From Piliocolobus tephrosceles (taxonomy: Eukaryota; Chordata; Mammalia; Primates; Cercopithecidae), in assembly GCF_002776525.5 (NCBI RefSeq), contig NC_045437.1:131846590-131910589 (forward strand): a stretch of 64,000 nucleotides of DNA, given 5' to 3'. The first letter of the stretch is position 1, and each line of letters begins with the position of its first letter. Positions 54,410 through 64,000 of the stretch are shown here, piece after piece. The position numbers and the translations under genes are program-made. A model generated the notes under the pieces. It saw nothing but the letters and a program-made list of their open reading frames with translations. It made no database searches and was not told the DNA's origin.

Positions 54410-54720
54410 TGCATCACTTGACACCTCTTCTATAAAGCCTTCTCTGATTTCCCTTCCCTGCCTCCACTGAGATGGCTATGTTCATCTTTGTCACTGTTTT
54501 GTGCTACTGTCACCCTCCTAACAGGGTGTTGCACTTTTGTTTCCTGGCCTGGAATACTCTAAGGATGGTGGCTCTGTGTTCTGCCCCATAAAGGCACTTG
54601 GTGCATTTGGATTGGTTAGTGCCTTGGGCTGATGACCAGGGGTCATTTTCCCTTAGTGGCAATTGCTGCTGATGACCCAGTGCCTAGCACACTGCCTGGC
54701 ACACAGTGGCCCCACAATAA
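54410..54720 (+). mobile_element. L2 3'-end fossil interrupted by a foreign 122-bp segment
   Basis: L2-like sequence (CTATAAAGCCTTCTCTGATT and onward) up to TTTCCTGGCCTGGAAT. It resumes at CCCAGTGCCTAGCACACTGC with a CAATAAACA end. Bases 54556-54677 between the two parts do not look like L2 and match a segment 1.1 kb upstream. Confidence 0.65.
54556..54677. repeat. dispersed duplication, copy B
   Basis: The second copy of the segment at 53413-53533. It is embedded in an L2 3' end, which resumes directly after it, so this looks like the inserted copy. Confidence 0.88.
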
Positions 54721-54933
54721 ACACATAAAAGATCCCCAGTAATGAAAGGTAGCACATGCTAAGTTCTGTATAGCGAAAGTGGACAAGAGCCTGCGAATTC
54801 AGGGAAGGTTTGTGCTGGAAGCATTGTCTGAGCGGGGCAGAGCAAGGTGGCTGGGTGAGGGATGGATCTGAGCTTCTTTGCTTCAGGATGCCATGAGAGG
54901 CACTGATTTCTCCTTTCTCATTGACCCTCTCAG

Positions 54934-55128
54934 TAGTGCCATCCAGCCCCACCATGGCCTCCTCCACAAGTCTCCCCTCCAACTGCAGCAGCTCCTCGGG
55001 CATCTTCTCCTTTTCACCAGCCAACATGGTCTCAGCCGTGAAACAGAAGAGTGCTTTCGCACCAGTCGTCAGACCCCAGACCTCCCCGCCTCCCACCTGC
55101 ACCAGCACCAACGGGAACAGCCTGCAAG
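54934..55128 (+). CDS. EBF1: EBF1 exon: C-terminal transactivation region, part 2
   Basis: A 195-nt exon, phase 1 at both ends. The acceptor is cattgaccctctcag and the donor CAAG|gtaagc. The split Ile codon is followed by VPSSPTMASSTSLPSNCSSS, then GIFSFSPANMVSAVKQKSAF and APVVRPQTSPPPTCTSTNGN, ending SLQ plus one base. It is Ser/Pro-rich with a short basic/hydrophobic stretch (VKQKSAFAPVVRP) that is shared by EBF paralogues. The expected next exon should complete an Ala codon and encode a short tail ending in VPPM; no such sequence was found in the remaining 8.9 kb. A 166-codon open frame on the opposite strand (54653-55153) is a shadow of this exon. Confidence 0.95.
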
Positions 55129-55834
55129 GTAAGCCCCAGGCCCCACCTGCCAATCCAGATCCAGTGCCCTGACTTCACCCTCCCAGGGCCTGAAGCAGAT
55201 GCATCACCGTTGCCAAGGGAATCAGCCTTGGGCCCCGCCTGATTCTCTCTGCCCTCATCTCTTCTGTTCCTTTGTGTTTGCTCTCCTCAGCCCTGGCCCT
55301 TGGCCCTTGGCCATACTCATCTCTCCAGTCCTCTTTCCAACTTCAGCAATTCAGCTCAGGCCCAGGATTTGCTTGGGAATACTGTTTCTACTGACTAACA
55401 GCATCATTTCTCTTTTCTCCTCTTTCACTCCCTATGGTCGCCATTATCAGATCAGTCTTTTGTGGACTCTAGCAAGTTCTCCAGTGCAGGGTCTCTCCCG
55501 GGACTGGCCTTCTCCTGAAGTAGGTCACTCAACCTTCCCTTCCTGTTGCCTGTGTCAGAGTGAACATGTGTGGGGCTGATAACAGGGAGGGGATGAGCCA
55601 TAACTTGATCAGAGCCCTGAAGTTAGAGCATCATAGACCAAAGGTCAAAGACTTCCTACTGGGATTAAGAAACCCCAGAATACCACTAGAGTATTCTGGT
55701 TCATACTAAAATTGTTCAATCACTTTCCCACCATTGCATATGGAAAATAAAATAGTTGCTAAGAGTTGAGATGACCTTTTCATTCATTAAGAATAAAAAG
55801 TTACCCACCTTTTAAAACTGAGCACACCATTTCT

Positions 55835-56735
55835 AACATTTTTCTTATGAGCTCAGCACTGTGTTGTGTGTCATATGTTGAGACCTGCGCAACCCCATTC
55901 GTTGCCCCTAGCAGGACTGTGTGGTAGGTACTCATATCTCCTACTTGACAGATGTGAAAACTAAAGGTTAGAGAGGTCACGAAATTGCCTGACTTTTAAC
56001 AGCTGATACATGGCAGAAGCTGGCTTCAAACTCAGACTCAAACATTCATCTCCTAAATACTGTATTACTCAGAGGTGGTAAAAGAGACATAGTTAGGATT
56101 CCTAAGGCAGCTGGTAGGGAGATAAGATTAATAAACTCATCGACCACCATTTATTGAGCACTGAACAGTGTACCTGGAGCCGTCCTATGCACGGAGCAGA
56201 TTTTATACCATTTAATCCTCATATCTTCCTAAAGTATGAGAGCTACTATGGTCTTCATTGTGCAGATGATAAAATGGAAGCTTAAAGAGGGTAAATATCT
56301 GACCACAGACATAGTTGGTTAAACGGTGGAGATGAATGTAAGTCCCATCAGAGTCTGTGCCCTTAAGCCCAGCCATACAAAGGTTCCCACAGTGCCTTCC
56401 CTTGGTGGCTGGCACCTCACTGACGGAGGTCAGCCTGGAAGTCAGGGAGCGGTGAGGAAGGCAGTGCACATATCTGGGATGTCTCAGCCCTGTTTCTTAT
56501 GTAGAAGTATATGCATATTTACACTTGTCTACACATACTGTGTGCTGGATGCTTTACACTGTGGTAAGCATATAGTGATTCTCCTGAAGACCCTATGATG
56601 TCAGCACTAGTCCCATTGTACAGATGGGAAACTTGAGGCTCAATTTGATCCAGGTCACATGGCTAGTAAATAGTACAGCTAAACTGGAACCCAAGCCATG
56701 TGACCCCACAGCTTGAGCACCCGATCACATTGTCT
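55835..56735 (-). mobile_element. cluster of three MIR SINE fossils
   Basis: Three reversed MIR copies in a row. They are at about 55835-56085 (CTGATACATGGCAGAAGCTG), 56135-56390 (ACCATTTATTGAGCACTGAA) and 56510-56735 (CCATTGTACAGATGGGAAAC, GGTCACATGGCTAGTAAATA). All point the same way, starting about 700 bp after the last visible EBF1 exon. Confidence 0.7.
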
Positions 56736-57820
56736 TTCTGCCTCCAGAAGGACTCTTCAAAATACTCTGCAGAACCCTGCTTGCAAATCTTCCCAGCACA
56801 GCCAGACTCAGTGCCCCACAGAGCACGCTGCTCTTCCCCACTCTGACACACCGTGGCAAATCCATCTTCTTAGAGGAAAGAGGAGAAAAAAAAAAAAAAA
56901 AAAAAAAAGCCTGCCTGTGCAACTACATTTCAGGCAATATTACTCATGATAGAAAAATGCCCACCCCCACAAAGTAGAGCCACCCATTCCTGCAAATCTG
57001 ATTCTCTTTCAGCTAAAAATAATGCTTTATCACCCTCAGTACACCTCCAGCTGGCAAACTAGGGATATAATGCTTGAGCGAACATAACTTATAATAGGTT
57101 TAAATAATGATCATACATATGGAAAGCAGAAATTTACCATTCTTGAGCTGCCAATCTCAGCCCTTGCTAAACATAGATTTGACATCAGAACCAGATATGA
57201 TGGGGTTTATAATCAGCAGTTGAGGGCAAGCACTGGAGAAGAAAATGCCCCCACTATTGGAAGGTCAGTGGCTCTATCACAGGCCAACAGTGACAGAAGG
57301 GGGCAGCTCCCAGGAGACCCGATGTCTTCTCATGCCCTGTGGTCCTAGGAGGAAGCAGGAAGTGGTTGGAAACGGGCTGGGCCCAGATCTTATGACTTCC
57401 TGGGTTTCAGGAGATCTGGTTATCACCTGAAAGCCAGGATCTGGATGAGGGTATGTGCATGTTTGAGTAATGATGAAATGGCTTCAGGACAGGGACTCAG
57501 ACAAAGTTTTTACATTTGTCCTCCCAGGGATTTTCTAACCCACTTCTTACCCAATTACAGATCCCAAAAGTACAGAGACTGTCCCCATTTCTCTGAATAA
57601 CCGCCGAGTCTGTGCCTCTCGGTCACCTTTCCTAACACAGGGCCACAGCATGGGAGGTTTGAGGTCTGACTCAGGGACACACCTCTTGCTGGATTCACTG
57701 TTGTGGACAACATTGCCCTTTCCTCCTGATTGAACAAATGTCAAGGGGACTTTTCTGAATTTTCCCCTATCCCATGCCCTGACTATTGAGCATGATAAAA
57801 CAACAACTATAAAAAGAATG

Positions 57821-58129
57821 GGCTGGGCGTGGTGGCTCACACCTGTAAGTCTCAGTACTTTGGGAGGCGGAGGTGGGTGGATCACCTGAGGTCAGGTGAT
57901 TGAGACCAGCCTGGCCAACATGGCGAAACCTCGTCTCTACTAAAAATACAAAAATTAGCCAGGCCTGGTGGTGTGGCCTCTAGTCCCAGCTACTAGGGAG
58001 ACTGAGGGAGGAGAATCGCTTGAACCTGGGAGACAGGTTGCAGTGAGCCGAGATCGCACCACTGCACTCCAGAGCAAGACTCTATTAAAAAAAAAAAAAA
58101 AAGAAAGAAAGAAAATAAAAAGAAAAAAA
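57821..58129 (+). mobile_element. Alu SINE (AluS-like)
   Basis: A full-length forward Alu starting GGCTGGGCGTGGTGGCTCAC and ending in an A-rich tail with (GAAA) interruptions. The right arm lacks 12 bases between two CAG triplets (CTCCAG|AGCAAGACTCT), a microhomology deletion. ATAAAAAGAA-type sequence on both sides suggests a target-site duplication, but A-richness makes this uncertain. Confidence 0.93.
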
Positions 58130-58884
58130 TGGTTTTGTTTTGCTTATACTGTCGTATACCAAATATCCCTACTTTTGAGATGTCAGTGATAGACATACGA
58201 ATGGTTAAATTAATGTAAACATCTCACTTTAAGCTCTTTTTTCTGCCCACTGTGCCCCCAGGTGCTGGGCTGGCAGGTGGGGCTCACACTCTGGGACTTG
58301 CCCCCTTACCCTCTGCACACAGTCTCCAGCAGGGCAAAGAGGACCCAGTCTTAGATGAGCAGCACCAGTTTTTCAGGGCACTCTTGCTTGTGCCACAGAA
58401 GTTTTCGCTGAGAAAGGTGACAATCAGAATTACTTCATCTTTAACTTTCCAAACTCTATTTCTACCAGAAAAAAAAATGGATGTAGACAGGTTATGGAAT
58501 CGGTGTAAGGATCCCTGAAGTGTTTTATTCCACCTTTTTCCTTTTCAATGTTACAGTAGCACCTACTTCATTAGGACCCACCTAGTTCAGAATTCTGATC
58601 ATTAAGACAGGGCAAGTGACTAGGAAGTCTTGGTTAAGCAAATTGCCCATGTAAACAAGATTAGAGGTGCCACATTTAGGCCATTTAAGTGTTTTCAAGG
58701 CATATTTACCTCCAACTACCACTCTGTTAACTGTACCTGGTTCTGTTTTTTAAAGCCGACTCCTAAAAGACCTCTTCCCCATCAGTGCTCCCTTAGTCTC
58801 CTCTGGCTACTACATGCATGTTTATTCCCCAAGAACTAAGCACTACAATGTCACGTGGTGGTGATAATGGTGAACACAGCCACT

Positions 58885-59080
58885 GACTAGGAGGGCTTAT
58901 TCCCAGCCTGGCTCCCAACCACCCTTAAGGTAGCCTGTCTATTGTCCCTCTTACACAGATGTGGAAACTGAGACTGAAGCTAAATTGGCTTGTCCCCATT
59001 TACACAACTAGCAAACAAGGAAGCCTGGGATTTAAGCCCAGACAGATTGACTGGACTATGTTAAGCCCCTATGCTATATT
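58885..59080 (-). mobile_element. MIR SINE fossil
   Basis: Reversed MIR core: ACACAGATGTGGAAACTGAG and TACACAACTAGCAAACAAGG. Confidence 0.62.
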
Positions 59081-60329
59081 ACGTTTCTATATTCAAGCCA
59101 CTAGGTTAGGCCCATGAGGGCTACAAAATCCTGCCTGTAAAATCTTTCCCTGTATTAGTGGAGACATGACACCAAATAAGGACGATCTGTCTGGGAAAGG
59201 CTGGGCACCCAGCTGTGGAAGTACAGAGGAAGGAAAGATGAAGGAGAATTCAGAACAGGTTGCCTCCATGAGGAGCAAGTGGGATTCAGGCCCAGGGAGA
59301 TGGGGGCAAGGAGCACTTTCAGCAGAAGGACTGAAGACAACCTTAGCCAAGAAGCAGAGGCAGACATGTCCTGGATAACATGTGGTGTGAACAGTAGGAT
59401 TCACAGATTCTATCATGATTCCAGCTGGCTTTCTCTCCCAGGTAGATAAAACATTTGAAAAAGTTACCATATATCTGAGTTGTGGTTTTTTTTTTTTTTT
59501 TTTTAAAGCAACTCTAGTCTCAACTTCTGGAGCCTCACAAAATGTCTTGTTAAAAAATAAAAATGTGGTAGTCAAAACAATTTGGAATGTGGTGCTCCCT
59601 GGATCAGTATCTTGGACATCCACAATTAAAGTCTCTGGAGCATCCTGCAGTTAAATAAAAATGACTACTTCATTTAGTTTGCCAAACTTATTTGCCTACA
59701 GAGTCCTTTTCTGCATGTTAAGAACACTTAATGTCATATGAAAAACTTTGGAAAATGCAACTATATTTTGCATTTAAAAAGAAAAATGCAGAGATACCTC
59801 TTTCTGCTCTTATGCAGGTGAAGCAATTGGTAAATCCTGGTCCCAGACTACCTAACTGTGTCTGTTTTCCAGAGCCAAAGACTTGAGTCACCAACTATGC
59901 TCAATCTTTGTCCATGGAGATGTCCTCTTCCCTTCTCCTGAAACTTATGCTGCTTAGAGCTTGGGTTTCAGGCAATTGAGGCCTCAGAGGACTTCATTAT
60001 TCAAGAGAGAGGCATCCCCAAGAAGGCTGTCCCATGCCATTGGAACCCCCGCTGATGTAGTGATTCCAAACCCTAGCCATGTCCTGGACAGTCTATGCAT
60101 GAAAAATTAACAAAAAGGCCAGAGTAATTTCACAAAAATAGTATCCATATACTGATGTTTTTCTTTTCCACCTTGCTGAAGCTCAGGCTGGCTCTTCTCA
60201 ACCCTAGATATCATGCAGCCCAGGACCAAATCCTATGGAATTGTCATTTTTTTCCATGCACATATTCAGTCGGTGCAAGATTTACCCACTCACTTCACTC
60301 ACTTACCCCACTGTTCCTGATTAGCTCGT

Positions 60330-60330
<1 letters not shown>

Positions 60331-60360
<30 letters not shown>

Positions 60361-60470
60361 GAGATGGAGTCTCCCTCTGTAGCCCAGGCTGGAGTGCAGT
60401 AGCGCGATCTGGGCTCACTGCAAGCTCCGCCTTCCAGGTTCATGCCATTCTCCTGCCTCAGCCTCCCGAG
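60331..60470 (-). mobile_element. 5'-truncated AluY-like element with target-site duplication
   Basis: A reverse-orientation Alu with a 29-base T tract followed by the right-arm side only. It stops at CCTCAGCCTCCCGAG. The sequence GCAAGCTCCGCC and CATGCCATTCTCCTGCCTCA are AluY-type. A 13-bp duplication TGATTAGCTC(G/A)TA flanks it (60318-60330, 60471-60483; one mismatch), so truncation happened at insertion. Confidence 0.92.
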
Positions 60471-60695
60471 TGATTAGCTCATAATTCTTACACATGTGGT
60501 GGTTTGAGGAAGACCACATTCCACCCTCTCCAAACCCTCTCAGCTCTGCAGAACTTTGTTTTGTCTTTGTTTTTATCAAAAATGTAGAAACGGTAATGAA
60601 AAATGCATTGCCTCTCAAAGCAATAGTTTTCTGAGCTTCCGTCAGAGAACATGATCATCCAGCTGCTGGGGAAAATGGCAGAGCCACCATGGTCT

Positions 60696-60799
60696 TGTGA
60701 TGTCCTGGCACATGGTGTTGAGAGGGTGGTGTCCTCATGGGGATCTTTATGCACTCCACTTGGGCAAGTTAGCATGCCAACGGCATTTCTGGAACATTC
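60696..60799 (+). repeat. inverted repeat, left arm
   Basis: Pairs with the reverse complement of 61102-61198. Matching blocks are TGTGATGTC, TGTCCTCATG, CCACTTG, AGCATGCCA and GCATTTCTGGAACATTC. Weaker similarity may extend outward to about 60540. Confidence 0.82.
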
Positions 60800-61101
60800 C
60801 AAGCTCCAGACACCCATCCCTCTCACTCACATAATGAATCTTCAGATTGTGTAGCACAGATATAAGAAAAACAACGCCTAAAACTCAAGATCATTAGGCA
60901 GTTCTGCAGTGAGTTTCTCTATTAAAAGGGCCTCTTTGGAGGTATCTAGGCTTAGAAGCCACAGGCAGGGACCTTTTCCCATAATTTACTCAACAGTAAG
61001 GGTTCTGCCCTTGGAGTTTAGAAAGTCATGATTGGGATTTAGAGAACTGTAACGCTTTGATGTTACATGCAAAATTCTGGGTGTGGGCAACATTGGTCTT
61101 A

Positions 61102-61198
61102 GAATGTTCCAGAAATGCTGTGGCATGCTGTCTCACTCAAGTGGGGTACATGAAAATTCCTCATGAGGACACTTAGCACCGTGTACTAAGACATCACA
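61102..61198 (-). repeat. inverted repeat, right arm
   Basis: Reverse-complement partner of 60696-60799 with about 300 bp between. Outward similarity, including an A-rich AAAAC block, may reach about 61395. Confidence 0.82.
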
Positions 61199-61363
61199 AC
61201 CTCTTTTGAAGAGAGGTTCCACAGCTCCCATTAGATGCTCAGAGAAGTCTGTGGGCCGATGAAGGCGAAGTAGTAAAGTAGGAGTGGGCCAAACCCGCCC
61301 CCTAGACCCATATATCATTAATTTCAATTTTTTGCTATCATGTATAAACTTGGCTATTTCATT

Positions 61364-61389
61364 AAAAAACAAAACAAAACAAAACAAAA
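61364..61389. repeat. (AAAAC)n simple repeat
   Basis: About five units of AAAAC. It lies in the outer part of the right inverted-repeat arm, opposite a T/G-rich stretch near 60556. Confidence 0.9.
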
Positions 61390-62570
61390 TTCTACATCTC
61401 CAGCTTCTCTTGAAACGGTTGAGAGTATCAGTGGCTGCGAGCAGGCATTCCTGCCCAGTGGCATTTGGTGGGAGCTGAGTCACTGCCCAGGCAGGCATCA
61501 CCACCTCCATCCTCACTTCCCCACCCAGGGGATTCACTCACTCCTGTTCGCAGCCTGGGCTCTTGGGGTGCTGGAGTTTGCAGCCCCAGTGGTTCAAATT
61601 AAAAAGTGCTGTTAGCTATGAACTGGCACATCAGTTAGCTTTGCTTTAGAACTTTTAATGTGGCCCTAAGTGAAGGCTTAATCTAGTTGATCTAACACAT
61701 TATTTGGGTACCAAAAGACTGCTTCGATTTTTTTTTTTTTTTTAATTCTGGTCACTCAAATGGGATGTTTTCACAGTCCAGCTGATAAATGTTGGCTGGG
61801 CCCACCAACCAAATTAGCTTTTTCCTTTGCTTTGAATCATATTGATACTGCCTGAGTTGTGTGACTATACTGTAGGGAACTGCTCTTTAATGCCGGGCAC
61901 GCAGATTAGATTTTGGTGGAAAGCAAATGTAGACTTGCACCTTTTGCTACAGGCTTAAAACTCCTGCTGCCTTTAGTAAAGTTGCCTGGACCTACCTCCA
62001 GCCCGGATGCAAAGATCCCTGGGGAGGCAGAGCCATGCTGGGCTGTCACACAGCAAAGATCCCCTCCTTGCCTTTGGAGTGATAGCATCTCGAATTCTCC
62101 AGTTAAGGCTTGGATTGAAACACTGAGCTCCTGGTTTCGGTCAAACCTAGGGCTCACTTGAATCTTAGGGGGACTGCATTTCCAACTTATCCCAAGTCTT
62201 CGGGGGTTTAAGTTGGTCTGCATTTGGCAAAAGACAACTTCCTGTTTCTAAGAAAAAAAGGCTTATGAAGGCTTAAGGAAAGGACTCCAGGAGCTTTGGG
62301 GCTGCAAAACGGCTCTTGCAAAACAACATTTGGATGATTTACGTGTAAATGAATCAGAAACATGTGGATTGAATTTCCTTGTGAATACAGATGGGTTTAA
62401 AAATTAACGGAAAAAGTGTTTGGCAAAATACTTTTTGGTTTTTGTTTTAATTGAATCTAAAATGCCAGGGGTGGGGGTGGGAAAGCCAGAGGAACATGGG
62501 GGTCTCAGGGCTAAGAGCCCCGGGTAGCCTCCCTGTATCCACTTGCAGGATTTGTTGTACTGGGATTCGT

Positions 62571-62606
62571 GTTTTTTGTTTGTTTTTGTTTTTGTTTTTT
62601 TTAAAA
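62571..62606. repeat. (GTTTTT)n simple repeat
   Basis: T-rich GTTTTT-type low-complexity repeat. Confidence 0.85.
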
Positions 62607-62914
62607 AGGCACATTCTTCCAGACATGATCATTAGTAAACGAAGAGGGCCACTTCCTAGACGCAGTCATCACTGACAAGAACATTAATTTACATTTAGAT
62701 TCGCCATAAAAAGAAAACAATGACTCTCTCTGCCTGACAAGACACTCAACCATCATTGGGAGCCAAAGACGGCCGCGCCTTGCTTATAATGGCAGCATCT
62801 CTCTCACCTTGACACGTTTCAAAGTTGCCACCCTGTTTTAATTTTCTTACCGTTATCCTTTTATTCTTCCCACCAATCACACAAAGTGTGCCACATGGGA
62901 TGGTGCCTATTTGA

Positions 62915-63180
62915 TATAAGAGCAAATACAGCCCAGAGAAGTTAAGAAATTAACACAAGGTCACACAGCTAGTTTAGCAGCAGAAGTGCTGGGTTAAAAA
63001 TCCCAGCAGCTAACGTCTATCAGGTCCTCTCTAGGAGCTGAACCCAGGCTAAGCACTTTGCATATATCATTTTATTCACCTCTGCAATAACCCTAAGTGT
63101 TGCTGTGATTCTAGCTACAGAAGCTGAGCTTCATAGCAGAAAAGCCACAGATGGGACTCAGGCCTATCTGATTCTGTGTT
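62915..63180 (-). mobile_element. two partial MIR SINE fossils
   Basis: A reversed MIR part near 62925-63005 (CAAGGTCACACAGCTAGTTT), then a second piece near 63030-63180 (CTAAGCACTTTGCATATATC, CAGGCCTATCTGATTCTGTG). Confidence 0.6.
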
Positions 63181-63897
63181 CTCTAAATACCACTATCTGC
63201 GACCTCTTAGCTCTGAACGCTTTCAACAATTTTTGGTTACCTCAAACAGCCTTCTTTTTTCCCCAGGATCTCACTCCAGCTTTCCCAGGCTACAATTTTC
63301 TAGGAAATATGGTCAGATCATTCCCAAAACGTTGAGTGAAGCCGTGATATGGAAGACATTCTGCAGTTTCATGCAAACCTGTCTTCTCCTCCCAGCTATG
63401 CTTTCTCCCAACTTTATATTCCCAGTGAACAAGGCCTGCTGTAGCTGGCATTTCCTTCTCCCAGCTCAAGGACCTAAGCAAAGGCATTCAAGATTTCTGC
63501 TTTGTGGCTCAGTTTTTGTGCTAATACAGAGGACAGGGAGAGCCATATTTTTTGTAGAAATTGCATGCAGTTCGGATGAACCACTTCTTTGTATTTTGGA
63601 TGTGAAGGGGAGGGAAAAAAGAATGACAAACTGAAAATTCTCACTACTTTGCAAGCAGGTTCGAAGCTGCAACTTTCGCAGTGGTATTCAAACTATGCAA
63701 CTTTCCAGTTATGCCTTAAAATTGAAATCAGATTTGGAGGGATGTTTAGGATATTTTGTTCTTTTAAAGACACATGCTCATGCTGATTTATTATAATTTT
63801 TAATAAAGCACATGCATATTTTATAACGAAAACTCATTCCAGAGAAGATGAGAGCAAATTTGTAGTTAATATTCAAACAACATAGTTGTGTGTGGGG

Positions 63898-63978
63898 TTT
63901 TTTTTTTTTTTTTAATCTTTATTACTTTTCTCAGTGAGAAGTTTGGATGCAAAAAAAAAAAAAAAAAAAAAAAAAAAA
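63898..63978. repeat. poly-T and poly-A tracts facing each other
   Basis: 16 T (63898-63913), 37 bp of unique sequence, then 28 A (63951-63978). Confidence 0.9.
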
Positions 63979-64000
63979 CCATTGACTTCTGTCTTCTCTT

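Larger units (their letters stand above)
51059..54933 (+). other. EBF1: 3,875-bp intron
   Basis: It contains a partial Alu (51374-51520) preceded by a 23-bp tandem duplication, MIR fossils at 51.6 and 53.65 kb, an L2 3' end around 54.4-54.72 kb, and the duplicated 122-bp segment discussed in the findings. Segment 52.54-53.58 kb has no recognisable repeat and is rich in homeobox, POU, SOX and FOX-like sites. Confidence 0.9.
1..64000 (+). other. EBF1: EBF1 gene, 3' half (partial)
   Basis: Five exons in order on the + strand translate, with matching splice phases, to one uninterrupted stretch of EBF1: HLHLH helix 1, two copies of helix 2, and the Ser/Thr/Pro-rich C-terminal region. EBF1 is a nuclear zinc-knuckle (COE family) transcription factor that binds DNA as a dimer and drives B-lineage commitment, with roles in adipocytes and neurons. 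The paralogues EBF2, EBF3 and EBF4 differ in the C-terminal region, as I recall the family; segments such as NTSVHAGMMGVNSFSGQLAV and SPANMVSAVKQKSAFAPV match EBF1. The gene extends past both window ends: the DNA-binding and IPT/TIG exons lie upstream and the terminal exon downstream. By recall of a 16-exon gene, the exons here would be 11-15; that numbering is not proven by this sequence. Confidence 0.96.
55129..64000 (+). other. EBF1: start of the last visible intron
   Basis: It begins with donor gtaagc and runs beyond the window end. It holds a cluster of minus-strand MIRs (55.8-56.7 kb), an AluS-type element (57.8 kb), a truncated AluY-type element (60.33 kb), an inverted repeat pair (60.7/61.1 kb), more MIR at 58.9 and 63.0 kb, and long A/T tracts. 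The terminal EBF1 exon was not found here. Confidence 0.85.

Noticed and set aside
54653..55153. 166-codon open frame on the minus strand
   Set aside because: Antisense shadow of the EBF1 exon at 54934-55128 and the L2/duplicated segment beside it.
59093..59623. 176-codon open frame on the minus strand
   Set aside because: It contains a Lys run from the T tract at 59490 and low-complexity sequence, shows no domain and lies in intron.
63176..63634. 152-codon open frame on the plus strand
   Set aside because: Starts in a MIR fossil, has no domain or supporting signals, and does not match the EBF1 C-terminus.
55129..64000. Terminal EBF1 exon
   Set aside because: I looked for an acceptor followed by coding for the short tail ending in VPPM and a stop, in the phase required, and did not find one. 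It must lie beyond the window or be undetectable by eye.
1..64000. tRNA, snRNA, Y RNA or 7SK genes, CRISPR arrays, retroviral LTRs
   Set aside because: None recognised on either strand; Alu elements account for all 7SL-like sequence.

Overview
The window is intronic and exonic DNA from a primate nuclear genome. Five short exons with consensus splice sites encode consecutive parts of the transcription factor EBF1 (early B-cell factor 1) on the + strand. The rest is intron, filled with Alu, MIR, L2 and older LINE-like fossils and homopolymer tracts. Alu elements point to a primate, and a truncated copy with AluY-type sequence at 60331-60470 points to a catarrhine (ape or Old World monkey). I cannot name the species. 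A run of exactly 100 N inside a poly-T tract (28474-28573) looks like a placeholder for an assembly gap of unknown size.

Layout: 1-32163 is the 3' part of a very long intron. The coding exons are 32164-32252 (helix 1 of the HLHLH domain), 49029-49094 (first copy of helix 2), 50045-50222 (second copy of helix 2 and start of the C-terminal region), 50879-51058 and 54934-55128 (Ser/Thr/Pro-rich C-terminal transactivation region). The introns between them are 16,776, 950, 656 and 3,875 bp. From 55129 to the window end is the start of the next intron. The terminal exon, expected to encode about ten last residues ending in VPPM plus the 3' UTR, was not found, nor were the exons for the DNA-binding and IPT/TIG domains. 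The window therefore carries 708 coding nt (235 complete codons plus a split codon at each end) from the 3' half of the gene.

How the parts work together: the exons build the dimerisation and activation half of a B-lineage, adipocyte and neural transcription factor. Each helix of the HLHLH domain has its own exon. The 66-nt and 178-nt exons are an old duplication of the helix-2 exon, known for vertebrate EBF/COE proteins and directly visible here.

No separate protein-coding gene, structured RNA gene, CRISPR array or bacterial-type system is supported. I found no previously undescribed system. The more unusual items are a 122-bp segment present twice around 53.4 and 54.6 kb with one copy embedded in an L2 fossil, an inverted repeat pair at 60.7/61.1 kb, an in-frame candidate cryptic exon at 58262, the poly-T gap, and several CpG-retaining or motif-dense intronic segments that may be regulatory.
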